DNA of 64,000 bases from Misgurnus anguillicaudatus (GCF_027580225.2 NC_073339.2:44224501-44288500), one strand, 5' to 3'. Numbered from the stretch's first letter, positions 33,418 through 45,976 are shown. Translations and numbers: made by a program. The notes: generated from the letters alone by a model not told the origin.

Positions 33418-33517
33418 CAATATAATATAATATAATATAATATAATATAATATAATATAATATAATATAATATAATATAATATAATATAATATAATATAA
33501 TATAATATAATATAATA
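33418..33517. repeat. (TATAA)n microsatellite
   Basis: About twenty uninterrupted copies of the pentamer, roughly 280 bp upstream of the cpo start codon, close to the promoter. Confidence 0.97.
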
Positions 33518-35112
33518 ATTCTCACATTTTAAATATAACTGCAAGCAACATTTAAAGGGATTAGCTTAACTTTTTATTATGTTAGCTTTATATTAAACTT
33601 TAGCTTTTATATTATTTTATTATATTGTATTGCACATTACGTATAATATTATTATGTGTTTAAGTTTCTATGAATTTACAATGTCAGAAAAAATGACCAA
33701 AAAATGGTCCCTAGCTGTCACTGGGTTGTACAATACCCTTTGAAAAAATACACCTTTGGACCTCCAAGGTATTGATACCAAATGTAAATGTCTGTATTAT
33801 TAGGTCCTTTTTATAGGATATTGATTGCCTACACTGTAAAATAAATAAATAGAAAAACTTAATCAATACGATTGAGGTCGATCTGATTCAAATTTATATT
33901 GAAATGGATGCTGTAGTCCGATCTGTGATCCGATCATAAGTACGCATGTAAACGCATGAATCATATATTTTCTCAATCGGATGCAAAAATTTACCTAAAG
34001 TAATGGGGTTACGCTCTGTACATTTTGCATTCATTCATAAAATTACATAAAGCAATAATATAGCGTCGTGCCTGCTGAAAAATGTGTTTTCTTTGTCTAT
34101 ATATTTCTTTGTACATTTATCCAGAAATTAAGCGTGATCTTGAGGAATGCGGTTGCACTGTGTTGCCAAGTCCTCTGCTTTAGATTTAGGGTACTTTTAA
34201 ACTGTTTCAGCGAGTTGATTTTTTCCTGCGGGTTAAAGATGAAAGAGTTTCGTTCACTAGTCATTGGTATTTGGGCTGTGAATAGTCATTGGGATTCTTT
34301 TGGGCTAGTTTTGAATGGTTTTGATATGCGAATCTGACAACCCTGGCTGTGCGCTTGCGCAGACGATTGGTTCGGATTATAAAGGTACAACTTTTAAACC
34401 TTTTTTTCTGAGTGTGTGGGAATGCATTGCTCTATTAGTTGAGCTACAGGATTTACAATACTATTCAATGATGTTTACAGTAACAGCAATAAGGGTGGGT
34501 TTTTATGACAATGCACAGGGCTGTTACCACAATAGTGTGTATGCAGATGGATTTTGCACCAGTGACTCAAGGTCCATGGCTATTGTGCTTGCTTGCACTG
34601 GTCCAATATAGTACATACAGTAGTGCAAGAGCAGATTTTGTGAAAAAGTGCCAAAAGGTTTTTGGTTAGGCTTACATGTGTTTTTCGGTGCTAAATATCG
34701 TTTTACCTTTACCATGAAATGTAATCAGCATATGGTTTATCTGCTTCTAAGATATTTCTGGAAGTTTTGTTGTAAGTGGAAAGTTCAGACTTCCAGTGCT
34801 GTAACTATGACATCAGCTTAATAATAATTAATGATCATATCTCATTTAAAACACACTATCTGTATACCACTAAGTGAATAATGGGATACAATTGAATGGA
34901 ATTATGTAATTTATTATCTTGAGCGCCCAACACAATTATATTTGCCAAGGCTGGGTCAGAAGGAATAGGTTTTTAATTAATACTTATCATATCGTTTTAT
35001 AACCATTATCAATGTTGTCTGTTGTGTAAACACAAAAGTAAACTTTGAGTCATATTATGGAAAATATTACTTCACTTGCTCTTTTGAACTTAATGTGTGA
35101 TGTAGGCCAATG
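33518..35112. other. Upstream flank of cpo, no gene seen
   Basis: Contains a dispersed-repeat piece (ATGGTCCCTAGCTGTCACTG, about 33690-33810) and an element end near 33880-33990 (CGATCTGATTC and CCGATCTGTGATCCGATC words). The 98-codon and 89-codon open frames at 34068-34611 have no domain features. Confidence 0.45.
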
Positions 35113-35385
35113 GTTCCCAAACTTTTTCAGCTTGCGGCCCCCTTGTGTACAGTGCATTCCTTCGCTGCCCCCCAAAGAAAATTTGTGACAAAAAACTGTT
35201 CTAAAACATTTTAATAAAAAACATTAAATTATACAAAAAGTAGTGCTTTTGGTTAGTAGCCTTATTTTTTAGGTTTAATTACACAGAATTCATGATAAAT
35301 TAATGTATTTCATAAAATGTCAAAAAACTGGGGCCCCCCTGGCACCTTCTCGCTGCCCCCACTTTGAAAACCACTGGGCTACTAA
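35113..35385. repeat. GGGGGCCCC-ended dispersed repeat, copy B
   Basis: Begins TCCCAAACTTTTTCAGC and CGGCCCCCTTGTGTACAGTG, ends CTGGGGCCCCCCTGGCACC and CTTTGAAAACCACTGG. Interior AT-rich (TTTTAATAAAAAACATTAA). Confidence 0.75.
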
Positions 35386-36653
35386 AAATCAAAAATTCAC
35401 ATTTAAAACTTTGCTGAAATTTGCATTAATGATTCATTCTAAAATCTTCAACGTCACAACCATAAGCACATTGGCAAAGCCGCCATCTCCATCTTTCTGT
35501 GTCTTCCTCAATGGACACTTTAACATGAACTTTCACTTTTGAAAATAGCCCCCAAAAAGATGTCATAGCCAAACTAAAACATGAAATATAGTTCATAAAG
35601 CATTTGGACTAAAAGCATTGGTCTAATTTGAAAGCAGACACTTAAATGTATCAAGAACTCAAAATTAATTACTGTCATAATGAAATAAGTTATTATAGCC
35701 TACTAAAGAGCTTAAATAATAAATGTTTATATACGTTTACATACTTAATAATAGGCTACCCCACAAATCATATTGAAATATCCGTTTATTGGACCTGACC
35801 CACACCCATTGTGTATGCGCTGCCACAACTTATAAATGTGTATCAAATCAGAAGTTATTTACTTTCAGTACATTTAGTCATTTAGTGGGTTATAGCTACG
35901 AATATACCCGTGCGACTTATTATGACTGGTTTTGTGGTCCAGGGTCACATTTTTCTGTAACAATACAGTATTTCATTTGTGTGTTTGTATTTTCTGTAGT
36001 GATTGGGCAGAGCGAGGCTTCGTGAAACACTGAAACAGTTGAATCAATTGTGTCGAGGCTTCGAAACATGGTTCGAAACCGCCTCCACAGTGACATCTAG
36101 TGGTCAATCGCACGTATTTCCATAGAGCAGCCTTGACAAGGTTTTAGACGAGCGCTGACAAATTGTATCCCACCTGTTGATTGATTAACACAAGTTATCA
36201 GGCGGGAGAGTGGATAGTGTCCTCGACTCTCATGTAAAAAAAACCTTGGATCGAACCCCGGAAAATGCGTTACTATTACCGTTTTCACAATGAAGTTACA
36301 TATTTTTTGTTGTTGTTTTAACATCTGTTTGACAACTACATGAGCTTAGGCTCATTATTGTCAATAACTGTAAGACGGTCTATTTAATAAATAAATTGAA
36401 TAGAGATAAATACCACATAAACAATAAGAAATTAATAAAATATATCAAGCCACCATGTCACATATAAATATCTGCTGTGTGTGGAAGGAATTAGCCTACT
36501 TCTTTTTTTACAGATAATTTCTCCAGCCTTTAAAAAACTCCTCTCACAAAAACCCACAAGGTCAATATGCGTTTATTTCACTTTTATACAGATGTGCGAT
36601 TGTGTTGTCTGTTCCCGACCGTGCCAATCAAAGGCTGATTCGGCAGAACACAC
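35386..36653. other. Intergenic with SINE-like and transposon fragments
   Basis: TGGTTTTGTGGTCCAGGGTC near 35927 is a common fish repeat end. About 36194-36262 looks tRNA-like (GTGGATAGTGTCCTCGACTC, then GGATCGAACCCC as a B box), with no intact cloverleaf. 36015-36090 carries GAGGCTTCG motifs repeated near 37160. Confidence 0.45.
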
Positions 36654-37126
36654 CTGGGGCACGTTCAATCTCACACCGGTGCACAACGTTTTGCTACGGT
36701 TTCCGGGTTGAACGACATGTTTCCTTTAAACGGTGTGCAACGGAATGCAACAGGTTTTAGAAGCGTTTTCTCTTGTTTGGTGGGTGTGTCAGAAATGTCA
36801 GCCCAATCAGCGGCAAGATGTATAAAACCACGCGATAGTAAAGAGACAGCTCGCTCAATGGGTTCAAGTTGGAATGTTGTCTTTCATTCTGGACACCAAG
36901 GTTAGTGACTGTAACATCGAGGGTATTTTACAGTATTAAACACACATTTATAACGATTTGATCAGGCCTCAGAAACATTTAAAAAAGAACACAAAGAATG
37001 GCCTCTCAGCTACCGTAGTTGCAACTCTTGCGTCATCTCAACAGGGCGTTCAACACATCACCGTTTCTGTTTAATAAACGTTGTTCAACGTTGTGCAACG
37101 TTTAGTCGGGGCTGAACGCAGCCCTG
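36654..37126. mobile_element. Non-autonomous element with CTGGGGCACGTTCA ends
   Basis: Left CCTGGGGCACGTTCAATCTC, right GGGGCTGAACGCAGCCCTG (inverse CAGGGCTGCGTTCAGCCCC). Contains CAACGTTTTGC and AACGTTGTGCAACGTT words, and a TATA-like GTATAAAACC at about 36821. No transposase. Confidence 0.6.
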
Positions 37127-37297
37127 ATGAAACACTTAGTGAAACAGTTCGAGGCTTCATTTGGTCATAGTCACGTGACATGGGTGTTTTGAATCACGCT
37201 TCGGATCAGTGTTTCGACACATCTGCGCTTCGGGATCTCGCAAAGCTTCGGAACGACTGTTTCGCGTCAGCCATCCCTAATTTTCTGTTGGCTGTTT

Positions 37298-37316
37298 AGA
37301 ATGCGATCTTGTAAAT

Positions 37317-37352
<36 letters not shown>

Positions 37353-37363
37353 TGCGATCTTGT
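37298..37363 (+). mobile_element. Tail-only retroposon: poly(A) insert with 15-bp target duplication
   Basis: AGAATGCGATCTTGT occurs perfectly at 37298-37312 and 37349-37363. Between them is only AAATTAAATTAAA followed by a pure A run. This is the footprint expected when a LINE machinery inserts a transcript so 5'-truncated that only the tail is copied. Confidence 0.85.
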
Positions 37364-39695
37364 GACGTATGATTCGCGATTCAGTCGCGCGGCCGCTGAC
37401 TCACGACGAAGACGACTCCCTCGAATCGTTTGGTGCGCTTTCTTACACGAAACAACTGGATGCTGGAACACAGACAACAGCAACAAAAAATCTTTGCACA
37501 GACTGAATATTTAGCTAAAGTAGTGTGTAAAAACCAAACATCGAGTGCATCCCGTCGTGTGCTAGCGGTGGAGTTCAAACACGTACATGTGCAGAAAGTA
37601 AACGACTCTGAGGTAACTAGCCTACTGTATTAACTTTACATCAGACAAATACTATAGACACAGAAAAATATAAAGTACCATTGTCTTCTGGGCTTGTTAA
37701 ATATCACGATGCATAAATACACCTGCTGAAAATAACTTTAAAAACCATTAAATGGTTATAATGGGTTATAAAAACCTTGCAAAATAAAAAAATACATTTT
37801 ATTATAGAAATCTCTAGGTTATTTGCTGTAACTGTTATTTGATTTAATTTGAAAAGTAGCCATTTATCGAGGATGTCACGCCTGCTCCAGTGAGGGCTTT
37901 CCTTCACTGTTAATCTGAACCAAACCACTAGATGGCGACATTTACTTACCTTAACCAGGGGCTGAAAGTAATTTACTACATTAAAGAGTGCATGTTTTTA
38001 ACACTGTCAGAAATAACGCATTTCCAATTTTAAAGGTCCTAACATATATTATTTAGATACAGATATGTCTACATTTAGTACCAATACTTTCTCCATGAGG
38101 TAGCCTACTAATATGCTCTCTGGTGCAAAATTGCACTTTTTGAAAGGGCACCACCCCTGACAGCTTGGGTCCATTTATGATCATTTTACTGACAATGTAG
38201 GCTACCCACTTCACTTACCTATGTAATTTAGTCAGTTGGTTAAAAGGGTCAAAAAGACTTTAACCCTGGGTTTAGTGTTGTGTCAAAAAACTGTTAATAT
38301 CATCTTAAGATGGATTTTTCACCATCTTCATCTTCTGCCAATGTTTAGTTAAGTGAATTACATGATTAAAAAATAATACAGATAGTAAAGAATAAAAATA
38401 ATAAAGTTGTCTAACATAATGCTTACACAGTGTCTTTATAATAAACACATATAAAATCCTTTGCTCGAAAGGCCTTGGGGTGAGTAAGTCACTTCATGGC
38501 GAAATTGCTGTTGGATAGACGTGAATCAAGTAGTTGGCTACATTCTCAGTGTTGTTTATTTGTAAGCTCTGATGAATTGTTAAGAAAACATTTATGGTTG
38601 TCCAGTCGTAAGACAAACACCAACACATGCTGATATGATTCAGACCTAATACTGTTAATCTGAGAAGACTGGAAAGAGCAAAGTCACAACAATAGACAAA
38701 GACAGTCAGTTTACTTATCACAGTCTGTTACTTGGCAGCTATAAACTCCACTAAATATTGCCAGTAATTGCAAATTCGATTTGCAAAGTAAAACATTGCA
38801 CATTAATATTACAGAAAAATGTCTTGCTGGATGTCACATGCTTATTCTTGCATATGGATGTGGATTGTGTCATTTGTGTCATAACAAATCATTAGTTTAA
38901 GATTACATCCTTTAGATGCAACAAAGCAATCAATAGCTATCATTTCACCATCTATAGACCCGATATCCGGCTATAACTAACCCATTTCTAGACAAAATAA
39001 ACTTAAATCTGGTTACATTATATATAACTTGTGAGATGAAGATCCATCATGTAAGCCAAGTCAACAGTGATTACAAGGTGTTTGCTTTTATTTTATTATC
39101 TTATTTATTTTGGGGTTTATGGATAGACATCTATTAAATTTCCACTGACAGTCTTAGTTTTGCTTTCTGGGCTGTGTTTGTCTATTAGACGTATTTTAAA
39201 AGCAAAATTGCTTGCTGGTAAACAATTAAACCAAATTGTTAAATGCAATAATTTGTTGTTTTGTTGTTTACTTGAAAAATTAGTGTGACACCATTATGTT
39301 TTAGGGGTTAAGTTTGTGTTTATGTTTATGAGAGTGACGTGAGCAGGAAACCACAAACGTGCTAAATCATCGGTGCGTATAATAGATAAAAGCTAAAATA
39401 TTGTGTTTATGTGTGCATTTAATTAATTATAAAATAAATTTAAGAGCTAAATGAAAGTTTAATGAAATAATTTTACTGGTCTTAGACCACAAATGCCTTT
39501 AAATATCATTAGACTGGTTTATAAATTAAGTCTGTAATGCATTACTGACCATCTGCTTATTCAGTTTTTCCTTTTATTTTGCTCTAAAATCCCTTGCACA
39601 ACATGTGAATGGACGTTACATCATGATTTGTCAGTGTAATGTGTCTGGTATGTTGTGGAAATAACATTCACATTGCAGTCAGAACCAAACCTCTA
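37364..39695. other. Intergenic, no gene seen
   Basis: Mostly unique sequence. 37370-37640 is of higher GC without supported splicing. 38000-38200 is a fragment of the GTGCAAAATTGCACTTTTTG/ACAGCTTGGGTCC repeat (split words: GTGCAAAATTGCAC, ACAGCTTGGGTCC). Confidence 0.45.
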
Positions 39696-39699
39696 TTGT

Positions 39700-39752
39700 T
39701 GTACGTGTGTGTACGTGTGTGTGTGTGTGTGCGTGCGTGCGTGCATGTGCGC
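39700..39752. repeat. (GT)n/(GC)n microsatellite
   Basis: GTACGTGTGTGTACGTGTGT followed by further GT and GCGTGC repeats. Purine-pyrimidine alternation throughout. Confidence 0.9.
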
Positions 39753-40379
39753 GCAAAATAGTACATTTACAAGTATACTTAAAGTGTATCTTGGTGTACT
39801 TTTTTAACCTAGGACATTCACACAAAAGATGTTGATTTGCCACCTTCAGTTTACGTAAAAATGAAGACCACAGACTTTATCTTCTGTAATGCATGAACGT
39901 TATTTCAAATAATATAAATAATTGCTTGTAAATGTATTTTCACCGAGAGTTATAGAAACATCTTACCATCCTTCCCAGAAGGGAAAATTGTGCAGATTCA
40001 GACATGCACCTTATCAGTTTATCTTCTCATGCAGTCATATCATTTTAAACTTGTTATTTTTAAGTAAAACATACTGCCATAAATCAATGATTGTACTTTA
40101 TAGTGGTCTTGTACTAGAACCAAAGATTTGCTATCGGTTTGTGTGTTGGTTTTGCCGTTGTCTTGGAAGTGCAATTTGTAAAATCCATGAACAAGCATTT
40201 CTGTTGAGTTGTGTCCCACCCTTGTGACTTTCTCATAGTTTAAGTAATTGCTGCAGACTTTCTTCTAACAAAAATGAACCAAAGTGTGGCTGCATTTAAA
40301 CTGTTTATGAGCACAAACCATCTTTTTATTTAAAAAAGTGTCCATAAAAATGTCATTATCCTGATATAAGGTTGAACAA

Positions 40380-40560
40380 TATGTCATTTGTGATCCTGGC
40401 TGGATCACAAAACCAGTTGTAAGGGTCTTTTGTTTTTTAAAAAATTGAGATTTATACATCATTGTAAGTAAGCCTTACATTGATATATAGTTTGTTAGGA
40501 TAGGACAGTATTTGTCTGAGATAAAACGATTTGAAAATCTGTAACTTGAGGGTGCAAAAA
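40380..40560. repeat. Dispersed repeat end (GGCTGGATCACAAAACCAG)
   Basis: CCTGGCTGGATCACAAAACC and AGTTGTAAGGGTC, then an AT-rich body to CTGTAACTTGAGGGTGC. It is related to the TGGTTTTGTGGTCC repeat near 35927 in opposite orientation. Confidence 0.5.
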
Positions 40561-40570
40561 AAAATTAAAA

Positions 40571-41290
40571 TACTGAGAAGATCGCATTTAAAATCCAAAG
40601 TCCAAGTATAGTCTTCTTTACTACGCATATTAATAATGAAAAGTTTGTTTTAGCACTAAATGGGGGAAGTTGTAAGCGTTTACATAAACCAAACTTGAAT
40701 GCGAAATTCTCAGGAACGGGAATCAAAGCGAAGTTTGTAGGCGTGTTTTTGGCCAATTTTGCCAATTCAAGCACTTTTGCTTGTCCAATTGCTGCAGTTT
40801 TTAAAAATATAAGCCATTCTTGCTGCTCAAAAAGGGTTTAAACATTGAAAAGTGCTCTTTTATATGTCAATGACTTTAATTAGGCATCATTTAAAGGGAT
40901 AGTTCACCCAAAAATGAATATTCTGTCATCATTTACTCACCATCATGTTGATACAAACCTGTATAAATTTTGTTGTTCTGATGAACATAAAGGAAGATAT
41001 TTTGATAAATGTTTGTAACCAAACCGTCCGTGGACCCCATTCACCCCCACAGTAGGGAAAAATAATACTATGGAAGTAAATGGGGTCCACCAACGTTTTG
41101 ACAGAATTTTCATTTTTGCGTGAACTATCCCTTTAAAGGTGGAGATCTGAAACTGCTCAGCTGCGCACAAGTTCAAGATCATTTGCAAAAAAAAAAATTG
41201 TTTTATGAATCACATGAACGCATTTTTGATAAATTATTGTAAGGAGGTAGGATGGTTTCTACGCAGCATTTTATAAATGAGGCCCCAGAT
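40571..41290 (-). mobile_element. Second copy of the GGGGCCTCATTTATAAAA element, interrupted
   Basis: Read on the - strand from 41290 it begins GGGGCCTCATTTATAAAATG and continues with AGTTTCAGATCTCCACCTTTAA, the TTAA of the insertion, then ATGATGCC and GTCATTGACATATAAAA and GTTTAAACCCTTTTT, parallel to the copy at 19935-20407. The piece 40895-41132 is a later insertion absent from the first copy. Confidence 0.75.
40895..41132. mobile_element. 238-bp TTAA MITE (AAAGGGATAGTTCACCC family)
   Basis: Left end AGGGATAGTTCACCCAAAAA, right end TTTTTGCGTGAACTATCCCT, flanked by TTAA at 40891-40894 and 41133-41136. Complete and non-coding. The empty target is visible in the paralogous repeat at about 20136-20139. 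Confidence 0.92.
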
Positions 41291-41454
41291 CTGTATAAGA
41301 AATGCAAGATACAAGATAATATTTAATTAAAAGAGCTATTGAAGCCATTTGGTCAAGTCATTCAGTATTTCAATATCGCAAGTCAGTCCCCCTCCCAAAT
41401 ATCATGCAGGTCTATCCTGGTACGAAAACAAAGTATGTCTGTGTGATGTAGTCG

Positions 41455-41458
<4 letters not shown>

Positions 41459-41504
<46 letters not shown>
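41459..41504. repeat. (GA)n microsatellite
   Basis: About 22 uninterrupted GA repeats. The Arg-Glu and Ser-Leu repeat peptides read through it are artefacts. Confidence 0.97.
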
Positions 41505-41506
<2 letters not shown>

Positions 41507-42004
41507 CAGTGTCTTGACTCAGAAGAAACATGGCTGGATGAAGCAGATCTTTTCCATCAGGAGTCATGGAGTGATGAGGGTCATCAGTACATACAGTACA
41601 TGCTTCTGTGGTCTGCTGTTTGTAAGAAGTCACCAAAATGAGAAGCAAAACAGACTTATCTTTCATCAGTAAGACCAGTCTGTCTGAGTTCCCTATACAA
41701 ACTCTTAACCACTCAAATAACACTGTGCAATATTAATGCAATTAGCTGTCTGTGGTCATAGTTCACCAAATATGAAAATTCTGTCATAATTCACTTGCCT
41801 TCATATTGACAAGAGATGAGTTGTTACAACTCACAAAATGAAGTTGACTTTTTTAACTATATTTTATAAGTTATAACAACTCACCTGTAGTTATAACAAC
41901 TCATCTCTAGTCAAGATAAATAATAGTAAGTTGAAATGACTTGTAAATCTGAGCTGAGTCAACAAAAAATTTTAATGCAGCAAAGTATTTTTTACAGTGT
42001 GGAG

Positions 42005-42385
42005 AGTTTCTTAACTACCGAGCCTAAGGTGACATTGGATTAAAAAAATCAAAAGTTTAGTTTTATGTGCTCACGCGAAACCTTCATGTGCAGAATTTTT
42101 TTTTAAGTTTAGTTTTGTGTGCTCCTGTGAAATGTGCACACGCGAAAGTTTGATGTGCGCACGCAAAAGTTTGACATGCATACGCAAAAGTTTGACGTGC
42201 GCACGTGAAACTTTCGCGTGTGCACGTCAAATGTTCACGTGCGCACGTTTCACATGAGTACGCGAAACTAAACTAAAAAAAAAAATCTGCACATGAAAGA
42301 CATGAGCACGCAAAACTAAATGCAGTATGTGAGCACACGAAACTAAACTTTATTTAATTTTTGCTTCATGTCCCCTTAGGGGCTC
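42005..42385. mobile_element. Fold-back element of GCACACGTGAAA words
   Basis: Ends CCTAAGGTGACATTGGATTA and CATGTCCCCTTAGGGGCTCC. The middle is a run of short units alternating GTGCGCACGCAAAAGTTTGA with the inverse GAAACTTTCGCGTGTGCACG. A fragment of the same family is at 22160-22300. Confidence 0.65.
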
Positions 42386-44204
42386 CGTACTTAACCAATC
42401 AGACTAAAGCTTTTAACAGCCCTGTGGTATAATTAATAATAAATATAAAAAAAGAGAGAAGGGAATAAAAAAATTTGCTTTTATCCAAAGGGAAAGAAAT
42501 TTTTTTCAGAAATAAAATGTATAAACAAATTAGATTTTTTTCTCTGGGAAAATACTAATCCGGAAGCCTTTGAACTCGGAAAATCGGCAGTCGGAGTAAA
42601 GTTTTTCAAGTTTCCTTATCCAACATCTCAGTCAGCTCATAATCTCAGTAATGACTTCAAGCTGAGGAACATGCAGTTCTGTCAGCAGCTGGTTTCTTCA
42701 GGATGACTCCACTGAGACCATACAGCTGCTTGTTGTCGGGCGTAAACAATAAGACAGAGGAGGAGTCAAAGGAAAAATGCATTGCTCAGAGGTTTCTCGG
42801 AGACTTCATAGTTATATTTGATTAAAAAAATCTGGAAAACATTAGACATTTGTTGATAAATAGTTACAGTAGAAGAATTTGAAAGAAGTTTCATTACAAA
42901 GACTTCTGAGCAAATGTTGTGAAAAAATCTCATCTCTCTCAGGAAACTTTATTTAATCTCAGTGCTGTTACTTGAGGTATTAGAGAGATCTTACAGTATC
43001 TGTGGTCTTCCTCTACTTATTAGAGATAATTGGGAGATACACATGCATTATGTGCCATATTCAAATGTAAATGAATTTTGTATTTATATTTTCTTTAAGG
43101 TCTCTATTGTGTTTCAACAATCATTCATCATTCACTTGGTCACTACCTCTTAAAACCAGTGAGGGCATGGAAATGTTTTCTAGGAGAGCTCCAACTTGTG
43201 TCCTTAAAAGAACTTAAGAAGTCCACCTCTGACCTCTGTATTTTCATGTTTATGAGTCACAGGTACAGTCTGTCTTCTGACATTCAAAGCCTGAAGCTTT
43301 CAACATAGATTAAAGAAAACAGAACTGAATTTCTCCACCCACTACATAATTGTGGTGGTTTAAGGGTCTTGAAGATGTTATTTTGTGAGGGATCATTGTA
43401 AAGGTTGGGGAGATGACCTCATAGACTTAAAACATCAAGTCTCTTCATCTGTTTTTCTCTCCTTCATTACACAATCCTAGCAACAAAGACAGATGCAATA
43501 TCAATGTTTTTAATGTTTTAAGAATGTCTGAACTGGACTAAGATTGAACTACAGTAAATCAGTCTATCTTTGATGTCACATCCCTTTTGCCTTCCGGCTG
43601 GCGAGCAACTACATTTATTTATTTATTTATTCATTCCTTCATTAGACTCACACTATTTTATGTAATGTACCATGTTTTATTATGAATTATATTTTTTTGA
43701 AAAATAGGACTCACAAACTATATTTATGGATTACATGATTCCATTAAAAGGCATGCAATGAGGAGGGATGTTACTGTGGTTAAAATGACAAATTTCATTG
43801 GATTCATACATTGTTGGAATAACTGGGACAAAGTGAACAAACTATATAACAGTGTAATGGTGATTTTTAGATATTTTTTGTCAAAACATGTTTATTATTA
43901 TGTTTTATACCATGGGCCTGTTGAATGCTGTATTCTGATTGGCTGTTCCATGGGTGTTGGTTATTTTTCTGTAAGCTGCACACCTATTCTCTTAAATGTC
44001 TTAAAAAATAGTTTGCGCGATGCAAGTGTCTTTTGCTAGTTTCAACCCTGCGCAATGATCATTTTCACGTTTAGCGCCACATTGTTTAAATAGCAAACGC
44101 ATTTGCGCCCACTTTTGCGCCCATGGGCTTTCTGGCCTGAAAACGAGGTTTGTTCAGGCGCATTGTTGGCGCATTGCTATTTTGAGGCAACTAAAATAGA
44201 CTAC
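42386..44204. other. Intergenic unique sequence, no gene seen
   Basis: 42560-43500 contains little recognisable repeat. A 93-codon open frame at 43758-44039 overlaps a repeat word (TGAATGCTGTATTCTGATTGG, split: TGAATGCTGTA, TTCTGATTGG) and is not a credible gene. Confidence 0.4.
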
Positions 44205-44206
44205 TA

Positions 44207-44576
44207 GGGCTGGGTATCGATTCAGATGTTCCAGATTGATTCGATTTCAATTCACAAGCTATCAAATCTATTCTGTTTCGATTCCGATTCTCGGATCGAT
44301 TTTTATACTCGATTCTCGATTCAACTCAATGAATGTAATTTTCAAATACATACAATTATGTTAAATACAATAGAATTTTGATGAAAAATGTATGCTGAAA
44401 AAAGTCAGAACACTCTAGTGGAAAAGACAAGTAATTAGATTAACGTTAAATGTTACGTTCAATATTTGCGGAAATAAATATGGAAAAAAAAACGATTCAT
44501 GGCCTTTGAGAATCGATTTTGAATTAACCACATAAAAAAAACGATTAATCGAAAAATTTATTTTTTGCCCAGCCCT
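44207..44576. mobile_element. TA-flanked MITE (GGGCTGGGTATCGAT ends)
   Basis: Left GGGCTGGGTATCGATTCAGA, right TTTTTTGCCCAGCCC, flanked by TA at 44205-44206 and 44577-44578. The interior has many GATTCGAT/CGATTCTC words. Tc1/mariner-like target. Confidence 0.8.
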
Positions 44577-45708
44577 ATACACTACGCCATTGACCATCAA
44601 AAAACTGGTCTAAAGTCAATGGCGCAATTTGTTTTTTTGTTATTTAAAAAGCATTAGTAATATGTGCCTATAAATGGGACAACAACGCGGGTTTGCTTAT
44701 CACATACATGAATGTGCAGCAGCACAAAAACGCTTTAAAATATGAAAAATTAAAGGAGTAAATGTAAAATATTATTATTGAGTCTCTTGGACATAAAAGA
44801 GGAAAATTATGAGAGGTTAGAGAAGGCGCAAAGAGCTGCTTCACCTGTAGCCTGGTAAGTTAATAAATGCTTTGCTTTAAACAAATGCATCTATTTTTAA
44901 ATGTTTTTAAATGCTACGGATTTATTGTATATGATGACTCTGTACCTGTGGATATGGTAAGATGAGAAACATTTTAAGTTATGCTTTGTAAAAATCCCAT
45001 GGCGCTGTTCTAGAAACGCTTCGACTCCCCACACGTTTGTAAATTCTTTATCTCCTGTTTGTATTTTTAGAGTAAAAACCTTTTCTTGCATAGTTGCAAA
45101 TAATTTTACGAGATTACAATGATTATGTAGGATATCAATACATTTACAGCAATTAAAAGCCTGCTTTTTGTACTTCTATGACTGAAAGAAAAAGGCTTTT
45201 AAAGTTTTAATTCAAAAAATTAAAATTTCAATAAAAATGAAAACGACACAATTATTTAACATTAATCTTAAACTGGTGCTCTTCTTCCTCCGCTTAGTTT
45301 TTCAATTTACAAAGTCCGTCATCTAAATAGGGATTAGACATAGCACCAGCGCAACTGGCTTTTAAAGAGGATGAGAGCTGAGAGCCTCATTGGTTTATTG
45401 CACGTTACACACAAAACACACCAATTACTCATTAGGAAAATATGAACAACCCTTTTCGACCGTGCACTCGGCGCACAAACAATTTTTTCTGTCGTTAAAT
45501 TAGCAAAAGTGGCATCGGACAAGCCCATTTAGACCGTGCGCCGTGTGCTTTAGACATTGCGCTTAGACCGTTAAAATAGGGCCCAAGGTCTGTTTGCGCA
45601 CACACACAGCTACTGAAAGGAGCTGCTCTGAGAAACAGCCAGTCAGAGCAGAGCTCAACATAATTATACATGACCCTTTCAAATAAGGTAATAATACTGT
45701 AGATCAGT
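44577..45708. other. Intergenic, no gene seen
   Basis: AT-rich sequence with scattered short repeat words, no supported exon. Confidence 0.4.
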
Positions 45709-45976
45709 GTGCGGCCCCCCTTGTGTACGGTGCATTCCTTCGCGGCCCCCCAAAGAAAATTTGTGACAAAAAACTGTTCTAAAACTCAACATTTTAATAA
45801 TAAAAACATTAAATTATACAAAAAAGTAGTGATTTTGGTTAGTAGCCTTATTTTTTAGGTTTAATTACACAGAATTCACGATAAATTAATGTATTTCATG
45901 TCATAAAACTGGGGCCCCCCTGGCACCATCTCGCGGCCCCCCTGGGGGCCCCGGCCCCCAGTTTGAAAACCACTGC
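45709..45976. repeat. GGGGGCCCC-ended dispersed repeat, copy C
   Basis: Begins CGGCCCCCCTTGTGTACGGT and ends GGGGGCCCCGGCCCCCAGTT, then TGAAAACCACTG. The best preserved of the three copies; same orientation as copy B. Confidence 0.8.

Noticed and set aside
36194..36262. Possible tRNA gene
   Set aside because: A B-box-like GGATCGAACCCC is present but no complete cloverleaf or matched acceptor stem could be drawn; more likely a SINE head.
41349..41723. Arg-Glu and Ser-Leu repeat proteins
   Set aside because: Translation of the (GA)n microsatellite.
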